This document shows positions 9,005 to 18,216 of a stretch of 64,000 nucleotides of DNA, piece by piece. Made by a program: the position numbers and the translations under genes. The first letter of the stretch is position 1, and each line of letters starts with the position of its first letter. The stretch spans positions 1-64,000 of the forward strand of contig CAKPGM010000007.1 in NCBI GenBank assembly GCA_934154805.1. Reading direction: 5' to 3'. A model generated the notes under the pieces. It searched no databases. It saw only the letters and a program-made list of their open reading frames with translations, and had not been told where the DNA came from. Source of the stretch: an uncultured Clostridia bacterium. GTDB taxonomy: Bacteria > Bacillota > Clostridia > TANB77 > CAG-508.

Positions 9005-12000
9005 ATGAAAAAAGCCTTATTAAAAGATAGTATAAGACAAATAAAAAACACTTTTAAAAGATTTTTATCAATTGTTTTAATAGTGTTTTTAGGTGTAGGC
9101 TTTTTTGCAGGAATAAGAGCTACGAGCCCAGATATGAAAGATACAGTAGACACATATTACGATTTACAAGATGTAATGGATATAGAAGTTCTTTCAACAT
9201 TGGGATTAACCCAAAATGATATAGAAGCCTTAAAAGATGTTGAAGGAATTAATGAGGTAGAAGGCAGTTATAGCTTTGATGCTACTGTGAGCAATGAGGA
9301 AAAAGAATTTGTTATTAAAGTCAAGGCAATGCCCGAGAATATAAACAAAATCAAGTTGATGAACGGAAATCTTCCACAAAATAGTGATGAGGCAGTGGTG
9401 GAAGAATCGTTTTTAATTGGTACAGGATATAAAATTGGAGATTATATAGAATTAACTCCAGAAAAATTAGAATTAGGACAAGATGAAAGTACAGATGTAA
9501 TAAATGAAAAGAAGATAAAAATAGTAGGAGTTGTAGAATCTCCCGAATATATATCTAGATCAAGAGGAACAAGTAAACTAGGTGCAGGAAGCATCAATTA
9601 TTATATGTTCATACCAAGAGAAAATATAAATATGGACGTATATACAGTTGCATATATAACAGTGGATGGGGCAAAGGAGCTTGCAACATATAATCAAGAT
9701 TATAAGGATTTAGTATCACATGTAAAAGATAATGTAGAAGCAATTTCGGATGAGAGAAAACAGGCAAGATATAACGAAATTATAGAAGAAGCAAATAAAA
9801 AATTAGATGATGCGCAAAACGAATATAATGACAAAAAACAAGAAGCAGAAGAAAAAATAAATGATGCTGAAAATCAAATTGAAGATGCAAAAAGACAAAT
9901 AAGAAATGCGCAAACAACATTGGAAAACAACATAGCTAGTACAAATAATAAATTTAAAGATGCAGACAATCAAATAAAAGAAGCAGAAAGTCAAATACAG
10001 AATGCAAAAACACAATTAGAAAATCAAAGACAACAAATAGAAATGATGCCAGAATCACAAGAAAAAGAATATGCAAAACAACAGTTAGAAATGGCAACAA
10101 AACAGATAGAACAAAATGAAGCAAGTTTGAATAATCAAAAATCAGAACTAGAAAGTAACAAGAAGAAAGCAGAAAATGAATTTGCATCAGCTAGAAGAAG
10201 AATAGCAAACTCAAAAACAGAAATCTCGGAAAATGAATCAAAGCTAGAAGATTCAAGAAAAGAGGCAAATGAAAAATTAGAAGAAGCACAGCAAAAAATA
10301 AATGATGCAAGAGAAGAAGTAAACAAAATAGAGAAACCAACTTGGTATATATTAGATAGAAACTCTAACTATGGATATGCAGAATATATACAAGACACAG
10401 ACAGAATAGCAAATCTAGCAAAGGTATTTCCATTAGTGTTCTTCTTAGTTGCAGCATTAATCAGTTTAACATCAATGTCAAGAATGATAGAAGAGCAAAG
10501 AACACAAATAGGAACATTGAAGGCAATTGGATACAATAAAGCACAAATATCAATGAAATATGTAATATATGCACTTCTTGCAACAATAATTGGTGGAGTA
10601 ACAGGAATGTGTGTAGGATTTAAGTTACTTCCAAGAATAATTACAATGACGTATCAAATGATGTATACTCTACCAGATGCAGACTGTGTATTTAGACTAA
10701 AAATAGGAATTGTGGGACTTGTATTTGCACTAGTATGCACAATAGGAGCAACAATTTACACTTGCATCAAAGAGCTAATAGAAAAGCCAGCAACGCTAAT
10801 GTTACCAAAAGCACCAACCCCAGGCAAGAGAATACTATTAGAAAAAATAACATTTATATGGAAAAGAATGAAATTTACAAACAAAGTAACAGCAAGAAAT
10901 TTGTTTAGATACAAGAAAAAGTTTTTAATGACAGTGATAGGAGTAGCTGGCTGTACATCATTAATAATAGCAGGTTTTGGAATAAGAAATGCGATTGGAA
11001 ATATGATACCAGACCAGTTTGGTGAAATATTTAAGTATGAAGGAACTGTTAGTTTAAAAGATGACCTAAATCTAGAAGAAATAGCAAAAGAAGAAAATAA
11101 AGTAAAAGATATTGAAAAAGTATCGAAAACACTAACTTGTTATATGACAGCAGTGGAAACTACTCAAATGGAAAGTACACAAACAATAAATTTGATGGTG
11201 ACAGATAAAATAGACGATTTAAAAGATTTTGTAAGTCTAAGAGCTAGAAATAACAAAAAGAATGAATATGCGTTAGGAAATGATTCTGTAATAATATCAG
11301 AAAAACTTGCAAAATTATTAAATGCTAATGTTGGAGATAGAATAACAATAAAAGATACAGACAACATAGAAAAAACAGTAACAGTTGGAAATATAACAGA
11401 GAACTACATATATCATTATATGTATATGTCAAGCGATTTATATAATTCAATATATGGAGAAAATGAATATAAACCAAATACGATTCTAATAAAAGAAGAG
11501 CAAGGAATTACACTAGATGAAGAAGATGATATAGGAAAAACAATTCTAGCAGATGAAAACAATGTAGTAGGAGTGACTTTCTTATCATCAACCAAAGACG
11601 TATTCTCAATGGTAATGGATAAAATGCAACTAGTAGTATATATTCTAATAATTGCAGCAGGGCTACTTGCATTCGCGGTACTATACAACTTATCAAATGT
11701 AAATATAAGCGAGAGAATAAGAGAACTTGCAACAATAAAGGTACTGGGATTCTATAACAAAGAAGTGTTTAACTATGTAGCAAAAGAAACAAGAATACTA
11801 ACGATAATAGGAATATTACTAGGTCTTTTGGGAGGATATTTCCTAGCAATGTATGCTGTAAAAACTTGTGAATTAGACATGCTTATGTTTGATTACAATA
11901 TAGGAATAATGAGTTTTATATATGGAATAGTAATAACAATAATTTTTGCAGAAATAGTGAATATTGCTGTAAATCGTACATTAAAGAAAATAAGTATGAT

Positions 12001-12025
12001 AGAATCTTTAAAGAGTATAGATTAA
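9005..12025 (+). CDS. Large FtsX/MacB-type ABC transporter permease with central coiled coil
   Basis: 1006 residues. One membrane span near residues 19-39, an extracytoplasmic domain, then a long heptad-rich helical hairpin around residues 250-445 (many Glu, Gln, Lys, Asn). FtsX-type three-span bundles lie near 475-590 and again near 875-990, with an extra span near 645-665 opening the second half. Conserved FtsX text includes MIEEQRTQIGTLKAIGY and the parallel IRELATIKVLGFYN. Such duplicated permeases with an extended coiled coil pair with a LolD/MacB-like ATPase to do mechanical work or export, but no ATPase gene is adjacent, so the partner must be elsewhere. The substrate is unknown. It appears monocistronic, with its own promoter and a strong terminator. 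Confidence 0.85.
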   Translation: MKKALLKDSIRQIKNTFKRFLSIVLIVFLGVGFFAGIRATSPDMKDTVDTYYDLQDVMDIEVLSTLGLTQNDIEALKDVEGINEVEGSYSFDATVSNEEKEFVIKVKAMPENINKIKLMNGNLPQNSDEAVVEESFLIGTGYKIGDYIELTPEKLELGQDESTDVINEKKIKIVGVVESPEYISRSRGTSKLGAGSINYYMFIPRENINMDVYTVAYITVDGAKELATYNQDYKDLVSHVKDNVEAISDERKQARYNEIIEEANKKLDDAQNEYNDKKQEAEEKINDAENQIEDAKRQIRNAQTTLENNIASTNNKFKDADNQIKEAESQIQNAKTQLENQRQQIEMMPESQEKEYAKQQLEMATKQIEQNEASLNNQKSELESNKKKAENEFASARRRIANSKTEISENESKLEDSRKEANEKLEEAQQKINDAREEVNKIEKPTWYILDRNSNYGYAEYIQDTDRIANLAKVFPLVFFLVAALISLTSMSRMIEEQRTQIGTLKAIGYNKAQISMKYVIYALLATIIGGVTGMCVGFKLLPRIITMTYQMMYTLPDADCVFRLKIGIVGLVFALVCTIGATIYTCIKELIEKPATLMLPKAPTPGKRILLEKITFIWKRMKFTNKVTARNLFRYKKKFLMTVIGVAGCTSLIIAGFGIRNAIGNMIPDQFGEIFKYEGTVSLKDDLNLEEIAKEENKVKDIEKVSKTLTCYMTAVETTQMESTQTINLMVTDKIDDLKDFVSLRARNNKKNEYALGNDSVIISEKLAKLLNANVGDRITIKDTDNIEKTVTVGNITENYIYHYMYMSSDLYNSIYGENEYKPNTILIKEEQGITLDEEDDIGKTILADENNVVGVTFLSSTKDVFSMVMDKMQLVVYILIIAAGLLAFAVLYNLSNVNISERIRELATIKVLGFYNKEVFNYVAKETRILTIIGILLGLLGGYFLAMYAVKTCELDMLMFDYNIGIMSFIYGIVITIIFAEIVNIAVNRTLKKISMIESLKSID

Positions 12026-12057
12026 ACATTAGTAAAAAAGTTGGAAAATTAATGAAA

Positions 12058-12102
12058 ATCAGTGCATAAAAACATAAGTTGGTTTTATGCACTGATACTT
12101 TT
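12058..12102 (+). terminator. Intrinsic terminator after the FtsX-type permease
   Basis: A 14-bp perfect stem (ATCAGTGCATAAAA at 12058-12071 with 12083-12096) followed by ACTTTTAAG. Confidence 0.75.
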
Positions 12103-12184
12103 AAGCAAAAAAACTAGCAAAATGAACTTTTGATATTGACTATTTTTAAGAATGATGTTATATTATTAAAGTATTAAATATTAT

Positions 12185-12259
12185 GGCCCCTTGGTCAAGC
12201 GGTTAAGACGCAGCCCTCTCAAGGCTGAATCATGGGTTCGATTCCCGTAGGGGTCACCA
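12185..12259 (+). tRNA. tRNA-Glu (anticodon CTC)
   Basis: Complete cloverleaf with encoded CCA. Acceptor GGCCCCT pairs with AGGGGTC (one G-U), D-stem GTC/GAC, anticodon stem CAGCC/GGCTG with loop CTCTCAA giving anticodon CTC, T-arm GGGTTCGATTCCC. The body resembles common bacterial tRNA-Glu sequences. Confidence 0.95.
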
Positions 12260-12266
12260 AAAAGAA

Positions 12267-12298
12267 AAGAGTTATTATTTATTAATAGCTCTTTTTTT
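12267..12298 (+). terminator. Terminator after tRNA-Glu
   Basis: AGAGTTATTA and TAATAGCTCT form a 10-bp stem (one G-U) around TTTAT, followed by seven T. The same GCTATTA..TAATAGC type recurs at 12405 and 15261. Confidence 0.75.
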
Positions 12299-12337
12299 AT
12301 AGCAAAATATTTATAGGGAATCGAAAAGGAGGAACAG

Positions 12338-12361
12338 AAAAATGTCCGGGTGGACATTTTT
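12338..12361. repeat. Perfect 10-bp hairpin between tRNA-Glu and its remnant
   Basis: AAAAATGTCC, loop GGGT, GGACATTTTT. It lies inside a larger dyad formed by GGGAATCG (12316-12323) and CGATTCCC (12377-12384). No gene is visible here; it may belong to the debris around the tRNA remnant. Confidence 0.5.
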
Positions 12362-12374
12362 CCCGACGCGGCTC

Positions 12375-12436
12375 GACGATTCCCGTAGGAGTCACCCAAA
12401 ATTAAAGCTATTATTTATTAATAGCTTATTTTTTTT
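12375..12436 (+). pseudogene. Remnant of a tRNA-Glu 3' end with its terminator
   Basis: CGATTCCCGTAGGAGTCACC repeats the T-arm and acceptor end of the tRNA-Glu at 12185-12259 with one change, and is followed by a second copy of the terminator stem (AAGCTATTA...TAATAGCTT, 12405-12427, then a T-run). The 5' two thirds of the tRNA are absent. Either a duplicated tRNA decayed, or this is the footprint of an element that once used the tRNA 3' end as attachment site. Confidence 0.65.
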
Positions 12437-12444
12437 CTGAAAAA

Positions 12445-12629
12445 TTTTAATTAAATATATAATTTAATTAAAATCTATATATACAATATATAGCATAACT
12501 GTAAGAAAAAATCAATACAAAAAAAATAACAGTCAAAGAAAATAAAATTCTAGAAATCATGAAAAATTGAACAGATTAACCATTATAGCTTAATATAATT
12601 TTTTATTAAATTATATATTTAATAAAAAA
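12445..12629. repeat. Inverton 1: invertible promoter segment upstream of LRR protein A (OFF)
   Basis: Inverted repeats at 12450-12473 and 12600-12623 (23 of 24 positions match) enclose 126 bp. The 19-bp core is ATTAAATATATAATTTAAT, central bases TA. The enclosed segment carries a promoter pointing leftward, away from the LRR gene. The two further copies at 15305 and 26832 have the same geometry and the same arms but different central dinucleotides, which makes chance AT-rich similarity unlikely. Confidence 0.8.
12487..12515 (-). promoter_or_regulatory. Promoter inside inverton 1, facing away from the gene
   Basis: On the minus strand: TTGATT (12510-12515), 17 bases, extended -10 TGCTATATA (TATATA at 12487-12492). 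Nearly the same element is on the plus strand in inverton 3. Confidence 0.6.
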
Positions 12630-12640
12630 TTATAAAAATA

Positions 12641-12672
12641 TTGCATAATAAAACGAATTGTTTTATTATAAT
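12641..12672 (+). promoter_or_regulatory. Fixed promoter with palindromic operator, LRR gene A
   Basis: TTGCAT (12641-12646), 17 bases, TATTAT (12664-12669), with TATAAT also at 12667-12672. The spacer and -10 carry a perfect 8-bp palindrome, AATAAAAC GAATT GTTTTATT (12647-12667). The same palindrome sits at the same place before LRR genes B and D, suggesting a shared repressor or activator site. Confidence 0.6.
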
Positions 12673-12692
12673 ATATAAGAGGAGAAATATTT

Positions 12693-15200
12693 ATGAGAGA
12701 ACTAAAAAATAATAAAGGTATAACAATTATAGCTCTAGTAGTTACAATTGTAGTGATTTTAATATTATCAGGGATAACAGTAGCAACATTGTCTGGCTCA
12801 AACGGAATACTTTCTCAAACGCAAAAGGAAAAAGAAGAAATAGCAAAGAAATCAAATTATATAGAAAATAAAATTACAACATATGAAGAAGAATTAGCAA
12901 AAATAGGTCCAGACTTAAATTTTAGTATAGAATGTGGAACCTATTATATCAAGTTAAAGGACATATCTATTCTAAATTATAAAGGAACAATTGATAATTA
13001 TGAATATTATATAAAGAAGCATGAAGAGGGAACAGATCAGTATAAAAAAGTAACAACAGATGAATTGGGACAAGGAATGTTACAAGATGGACTGATTCAT
13101 AATACTTTATATGATGTAAAAGTAATTGCAAAAAATGGAGAAGAGCAAGTTTTATCAAGATATAAGACGATAAAAACTGATGAATTATTATGTACAAATT
13201 TAATATTAAAAACAGAAGATAATCAAAATTATACACAAAATATGTGGACTAATAAAAACATAATAACATCATTGGAAGAAAGGAACGATGGAACAACAAG
13301 CACATATGCAAGTATACAAGACTCAGCACAAACAATAAATTCAACGAGTGCCGATAGTTTAGTCAGTGTATCTGGATTAACACAACTAAAAGTTCAAACC
13401 ACAGATGGAACTAATACTGTAAGTAAAGTTTATAAGTTAAGAATAGATAGAATAGCACCAACATTAACAATAACATCAAAAGGAATAGCGGATCAATATC
13501 CAGAAACACTAACACTAAGTGCAAAAGAAAATGAAGTACAAATAGATTATATAGAATTGCCAAACGGAACAAGATTACAGGGGCAAGGAAAGAACACATT
13601 TACAACAACGTATAATGTAACAAAAAATGGACCAATAACTTGTAAAGTAGCAGATACATTAGGAAATGCAAGAGAGCAAACATTCCAAGTAGAGAATGTA
13701 ATAAACTTTGAAACAGAGTGGACAGTAGCAGCAAATACGAAAGTAACGGTTCCGGTAACAGGTTCGGTAGATGTATATATAGATTATGGAGATGGAACAA
13801 AAGAAAGTGTAACAAGTGAGAATCCGACACATACCTATTCAAATGCTGGAACGTATACAATAAAAATATCTGGAACTTGTACAAGTTTTACAGCAAATAC
13901 AGATGCCCAGAGTTATATAACAAAGCTAAAAAAATGGGGATGCCTAGAAGCTACAAGTTATCAATTTAATAATTGTACTAAATTAGCAGGAACAATACCA
14001 TCACCACATACACAAAGTTTTAAAAATGTGACGAGTGTATATCAATTATTTAGAGAATGTGCAAATCTAACAGGAGAAATACCAAAAGATCTATTAGAGA
14101 ATGCAACCAAAATAACAAATTGTGCATATCTTTTTGATGGGTGCTCGAAGTTGACAGGGAACATTCCAAGCGGAATATTCAAAAATAGCCCTAAAATTTG
14201 GGATTTTTCATCAACATTTAGAAACTGCTCTAATTTAACGGGGAGTATACCTAGTGATATCTTTCAAAACAACGCCAACGCTACTTTGTTTGTTGATACA
14301 TTTAGATTTTGCTCGAAATTAACTGGAAGTATTCCAGAAAGTTTATTCAAAAACAACGTTAATGCAACCAGAATATATTTCACATTTGATTCATGTAAAA
14401 GTTTAACAGGGACTATACCAGAGAATCTATTTAGTACGAATACAAAAGTCAGCACTTTAGGTGGAGTTTTTAGTTCTTGTAGTGGATTAACAGGAACTAT
14501 ACCGGAAAAACTATTTTATAATAATACACAAGTAACGAGTTTTGTAGCAACATTCAGCAGTTGTACAGGACTAACAGGAGAAATACCAGTAAACTTATTT
14601 ATAAATAACGTGAAAGCTACAGATTTTATGAATACATTTGCTTATTGCAAAGGATTAACCGTTATACCAGAAGAATTGTTTTACAATAATACGGAAGTAA
14701 CAACATTTTATGATACTTTCTATGGTTGTGAAAAAATAGCAGAAATTCCTGCAAAAATATTTTACAAGAGTACAAAATTAAAAAACTGTCATGGAACATT
14801 CGGATTTATGTACAGTGTAACTGAAATTCCAAGTGGATTATTTGACAATAACCCATTAGTAACGGATTTTTCAGAAACATTTAATTCCCTTAATAAAATA
14901 ACTGAAATTCCTCAGAATTTATTTGATAAATGTCCAGAAGTTCAAAGTTTTGCGGGTACCTTTAACCATTGTACTAGTTTAAAGACAATACCAGAAGGAT
15001 TGTTAGATAATTGTCAAAAAGTAACTAATTTCGGACACCTTAAAAGGGGAATAGAATTAGGAATATTTTCAGACTGTGGAAGCTTAACAGGAAATGCACC
15101 AGAGCTATGGAAAAGAACCAATGTAACTTCGAATCTATATGCGTTTAAGGGATGTACTCAATTGTCGAATTATGCAGATATTCCAGATGATTGGAAATAG
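12693..15200 (+). CDS. Pilin-like LRR surface protein A (BspA/DUF285-type repeats)
   Basis: 835 residues. The N-terminus is prepilin-like: short basic leader, then KGITIIALVVTIVVILILSG, matching the clostridial class III signal (predicted cut after Gly 10), and a charged helix. Residues 75-335 are Ig/fibronectin-like; about 345-400 has a PKD-like fold (VYIDYGDGT...HTYSNAGTYTIKI). From about 430 come roughly 12 repeats of 27-28 residues, LTGxIPxxLFxNNxxVTxFxxTFxxC, of the BspA-like/Mycoplasma DUF285 type. There is no LPXTG; the protein ends in IPDDWK. Likely displayed on the surface through the N-terminal helix, possibly as an adhesin. RBS AGAGGAG. It lies behind an inverton in OFF orientation plus a fixed promoter. 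Confidence 0.8.
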   Translation: MRELKNNKGITIIALVVTIVVILILSGITVATLSGSNGILSQTQKEKEEIAKKSNYIENKITTYEEELAKIGPDLNFSIECGTYYIKLKDISILNYKGTIDNYEYYIKKHEEGTDQYKKVTTDELGQGMLQDGLIHNTLYDVKVIAKNGEEQVLSRYKTIKTDELLCTNLILKTEDNQNYTQNMWTNKNIITSLEERNDGTTSTYASIQDSAQTINSTSADSLVSVSGLTQLKVQTTDGTNTVSKVYKLRIDRIAPTLTITSKGIADQYPETLTLSAKENEVQIDYIELPNGTRLQGQGKNTFTTTYNVTKNGPITCKVADTLGNAREQTFQVENVINFETEWTVAANTKVTVPVTGSVDVYIDYGDGTKESVTSENPTHTYSNAGTYTIKISGTCTSFTANTDAQSYITKLKKWGCLEATSYQFNNCTKLAGTIPSPHTQSFKNVTSVYQLFRECANLTGEIPKDLLENATKITNCAYLFDGCSKLTGNIPSGIFKNSPKIWDFSSTFRNCSNLTGSIPSDIFQNNANATLFVDTFRFCSKLTGSIPESLFKNNVNATRIYFTFDSCKSLTGTIPENLFSTNTKVSTLGGVFSSCSGLTGTIPEKLFYNNTQVTSFVATFSSCTGLTGEIPVNLFINNVKATDFMNTFAYCKGLTVIPEELFYNNTEVTTFYDTFYGCEKIAEIPAKIFYKSTKLKNCHGTFGFMYSVTEIPSGLFDNNPLVTDFSETFNSLNKITEIPQNLFDKCPEVQSFAGTFNHCTSLKTIPEGLLDNCQKVTNFGHLKRGIELGIFSDCGSLTGNAPELWKRTNVTSNLYAFKGCTQLSNYADIPDDWK

Positions 15201-15260
15201 TATTTACAGAAAATAATTAATGAATAACTAAGAACGTTAATACAATAAAAAACAATTTGA

Positions 15261-15292
15261 GAAGCTATTATTTGTTAATAGCTTCTTTTTTT
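15261..15292 (+). terminator. Terminator of LRR gene A
   Basis: GAAGCTATTA (15261-15270) pairs with TAATAGCTTC (15276-15285), followed by seven T. Confidence 0.8.
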
Positions 15293-15304
15293 GCTAAAAA
15301 TTTT

Positions 15305-15488
15305 TTAATTAAATATGTAATTTAATTAAAATTAACTATCTCAATTTATAGCACAACTGTAAGAAAAAAGTCAATATATTAAAACAAAGAATTATGAAGT
15401 TTAAAGAATCAGGAAATTATATAAGTATTAGAAGAATCTCTATCTTGCTCTTTTAATTTTTTAATTAAATTACATATTTAATAAAAAA
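15305..15488. repeat. Inverton 2: invertible promoter segment upstream of LRR protein B (OFF)
   Basis: Perfect 24-bp inverted repeats at 15308-15331 and 15459-15482 enclose 127 bp. The core ATTAAATATGTAATTTAAT has central bases TG on both sides when read inward. The segment carries a leftward promoter, so the LRR gene is in the OFF configuration in this assembly. Confidence 0.85.
15345..15374 (-). promoter_or_regulatory. Promoter inside inverton 2, facing away from the gene
   Basis: On the minus strand: TTGACT (15369-15374), 18 bases, extended -10 TGCTATAAA (TATAAA at 15345-15350). The spacer text TTCTTACAGTT is shared with inverton 1. Confidence 0.65.
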
Positions 15489-15499
15489 TCATAAAAATA

Positions 15500-15531
15500 T
15501 TGCATAATAAAACGAAATGTTTTATTATAAT
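15500..15531 (+). promoter_or_regulatory. Fixed promoter with palindromic operator, LRR gene B
   Basis: TTGCAT (15500-15505) with TATTAT (15523-15528) or TATAAT (15526-15531), overlapped by the palindrome AATAAAAC GAAAT GTTTTATT (15506-15526). Nearly identical to the LRR gene A promoter. Confidence 0.6.
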
Positions 15532-15551
15532 ATATAAGAGGAGAAATATTT

Positions 15552-18074
15552 ATGAGAAAAATAAAAAATAATAAAGGTATAACAATTATAGCTCTAGTAG
15601 TTACAATTGTAGTAATTTTAATATTATCAGGGATAACAGTGTCAACATTATCTGGCTCAAATGGAATACTTTCTCAGACACAAAAGGAAAAAGAAGAAAT
15701 AGCAAAGAAATCGAATTATATAGAAAATAAAATTACAACATATGAAGAAGAATTAGCAAAAATAGGTCCAGATTTAAATTTTAGTATAGAATGTGGAACC
15801 TATTATATCAAGTTAAAGGACATATCTATTCTAAATTATAAAGGAACAATTGATAATTATGAATATTATATAAAGAAGCATGAAGAGGGAACAGATCAGT
15901 ATAAAAAAGTAACAACAGATGAATTGGGACAAGGAATGTTACAAGATGGACTGATTCATAATACTTTATATGATGTAAAAGTAATTGCAAAAAATGGAGA
16001 AGAGCAAGTTTTATCAAGATATAAGACGATAAAAACTGATGAATTATTATGTACAAATTTAATATTAAAAACAGAAGATAATCAAAATTATACACAAAAT
16101 ATGTGGACTAATAAAAACATAATAACATCATTGGAAGAAAGGAACGATGGAACAACAAGCACTTATGCAAGCATACAAGACTCGGCACAAACAATAAATT
16201 CGACGAGTGCCGATAGTTTAGTCAGTGTATCTGGACTAACACAAATAAGAGTTCAAACCACAGATGGAACTAATACTGTAAGCAAAGTTTATAAGTTAAA
16301 AATAGATAAAATAGCACCAACATTAACAATAACATCAAAAGGAATAGCCGATCAATATCCAGAAACATTAACACTAAGTGCAAAAGAAAATGAAGTACAA
16401 ATAGAGTATATAGAATTACCAAATGGAACAAGAATACAGGGGCAAGGAAAGAACACATTTACAACAACGTATAATGTAACGAAAAATGGACCAATAACTT
16501 GTAAAGTAGCAGATACACTTGGAAATGAAAGAGAGCAAACATTCCAAGTAGAAAATGTAATAAATTTTGAAACAGAGTGGACAGTAGCAGCAAATACGAA
16601 AGTAACGGTTCCGGTAACAGGTTCGGTAGATGTATATATAGATTATGGAGATGGAACAAAAGAAAGTGTAACAAGTGAGAATCCGACACATACCTATTCA
16701 AATGCTGGAACGTATACAATAAAAATATCTGGAACTTGTACAAGCTTTACAGCAAATACAGATGCTCAGAATTATATAACGAAGCTAAAGAAATGGGGAT
16801 GCTTAGAGGCTACCAGCTATCAATTTAATAATTGTACAAAATTAGCAGGCACAATACCATCTCCACATACGCAAAGTTTTAAAAATGTGACAAGTGTATA
16901 TCAACTATTTGCAGGATGCACAAATTTAACAGGAGAAATACCAACTGACTTATTTGAAAAAGCAACTAATATATTAAATTTTAGAGAAGTGTTTATGGGA
17001 TGTTCAAATCTAACAGGAACAATTCCAGCAAGTTTGTTTGCCAACAGCACAAAAGCTATAAATTTTGCACATGTATTTGATGGCTGCAAAAAAATAACAG
17101 GACAGATACCGAGTAATTTATTTAAAAACAACGTAAAAGCAGACTATTTTTCCTCTACATTTGGACATTGTGAAGGATTAACAGGTAATATTCCAGCAGA
17201 GTTATTTAAGAATAACACAAATGCATATTATTTCGGAGGAGTCTTTTCTGGGTGTTCGGGATTGACAGGAAGCATTCCTGAGGAATTGTTTTGCAATAAT
17301 ACAAAAACGGAGATGATGAATTCAGCTTTTAGCAAGTGTTCGGGATTGACAGGAAGTATTCCAGAAAAATTATTCTATAATAATCCATTAATATTATCAT
17401 TTGACTTTACATTTTCAGAATGTAAAAACTTGACAGGAAGTATTCCAGGAGAACTATTTAGTAATTGTACCAAAGCAAATAACTTTAGTTATACATTTTA
17501 TTTATGTGAGAATTTAAGTGGAACAATACCAGAAGAATTATTTTATAACAATCCAGAAGTAACGACATTCAGAGATACTTTTATGGCTTGCTATAATATA
17601 ACAGAAATACCAGCAAAAATATTTTCTAAGAATACAAAAGTTCAAAGCTGTCATGGAACATTTTCGGCAATGAGAAATATATCTACAATTCCAGAAGGGT
17701 TATTTGACAATAATACTAAAATAACTGATTTTTCTGAGGTTTTCTCTGGAATTAGACAAATTACACAAATTCCAGAAGGATTATTTGATAACTGTACAGA
17801 GGTGCAAAACTTTGCAGGAGCATTTAAAGATTGTTCGAATTTAACAAGTATACCAGAAGGATTATTTGATAATTGTCAAAGAGTAACGAATTTTGGGTAC
17901 AGCAAAAAGGTTGGAAATGATTATTTGAATATGGGAGTTTTTACAGATTGTGTAAAATTAACAGGAAAAGCGCCAGAATTATGGAAAAGAACTAATGTAA
18001 CTTCGAATCTATATGCATTTAAAGGATGTACTCAATTATCAAATTATGCAGATATTCCAGATGATTGGAAATAA
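15552..18074 (+). CDS. Pilin-like LRR surface protein B, tandem paralogue of A
   Basis: 840 residues, same architecture as protein A. The DNA is almost identical to gene A from the promoter through about residue 460 (up to about 16,905), then the 27-28-residue repeat block diverges strongly. The last 35 residues (APELWKRTNVTSNLYAFKGC and on) are again near-identical. N-terminus KGITIIALVVTIVVILILSG is the pilin-like helix. No sorting motif. The constant-variable-constant layout fits duplication followed by recombination or selection within the repeat block. RBS AGAGGAG; own terminator after the stop. Confidence 0.8.
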   Translation: MRKIKNNKGITIIALVVTIVVILILSGITVSTLSGSNGILSQTQKEKEEIAKKSNYIENKITTYEEELAKIGPDLNFSIECGTYYIKLKDISILNYKGTIDNYEYYIKKHEEGTDQYKKVTTDELGQGMLQDGLIHNTLYDVKVIAKNGEEQVLSRYKTIKTDELLCTNLILKTEDNQNYTQNMWTNKNIITSLEERNDGTTSTYASIQDSAQTINSTSADSLVSVSGLTQIRVQTTDGTNTVSKVYKLKIDKIAPTLTITSKGIADQYPETLTLSAKENEVQIEYIELPNGTRIQGQGKNTFTTTYNVTKNGPITCKVADTLGNEREQTFQVENVINFETEWTVAANTKVTVPVTGSVDVYIDYGDGTKESVTSENPTHTYSNAGTYTIKISGTCTSFTANTDAQNYITKLKKWGCLEATSYQFNNCTKLAGTIPSPHTQSFKNVTSVYQLFAGCTNLTGEIPTDLFEKATNILNFREVFMGCSNLTGTIPASLFANSTKAINFAHVFDGCKKITGQIPSNLFKNNVKADYFSSTFGHCEGLTGNIPAELFKNNTNAYYFGGVFSGCSGLTGSIPEELFCNNTKTEMMNSAFSKCSGLTGSIPEKLFYNNPLILSFDFTFSECKNLTGSIPGELFSNCTKANNFSYTFYLCENLSGTIPEELFYNNPEVTTFRDTFMACYNITEIPAKIFSKNTKVQSCHGTFSAMRNISTIPEGLFDNNTKITDFSEVFSGIRQITQIPEGLFDNCTEVQNFAGAFKDCSNLTSIPEGLFDNCQRVTNFGYSKKVGNDYLNMGVFTDCVKLTGKAPELWKRTNVTSNLYAFKGCTQLSNYADIPDDWK

Positions 18075-18087
18075 TATTAAGAGAGAA

Positions 18088-18119
18088 GAGTTGACTTAAA
18101 AGTAGTCAGCTTTTTTCTT
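18088..18119 (+). terminator. Terminator of LRR gene B
   Basis: GTTGACT (18090-18096) pairs with AGTCAGC (18104-18110, one G-U), followed by six T. Confidence 0.7.
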
Positions 18120-18150
18120 TGTTAAAAACTGTGGAATAAACAATATTCTA

Positions 18151-18179
18151 TTGCAAATTTACATAAAAGATGGTAAAAT
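18151..18179 (+). promoter_or_regulatory. Putative promoter of mtaB
   Basis: TTGCAA (18151-18156), 17 bases, TAAAAT (18174-18179), 37 bases before the start codon. Confidence 0.55.
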
Positions 18180-18216
18180 ATAACAAGTAAAAAACAAAGA
18201 AAAGACGGAGAAATAA

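Noticed and set aside
12181..12399. 72-codon minus-strand ORF over tRNA-Glu and its remnant
   Set aside because: The GNRTHDSALRG-type text is the well-known artefact of translating the reverse strand of tRNA genes.
12693..18074. CRISPR-like array in the 12.7-18 kb region
   Set aside because: The periodic 81-84 bp repeats are degenerate coding repeats of LRR proteins; no identical short repeats with unique spacers.
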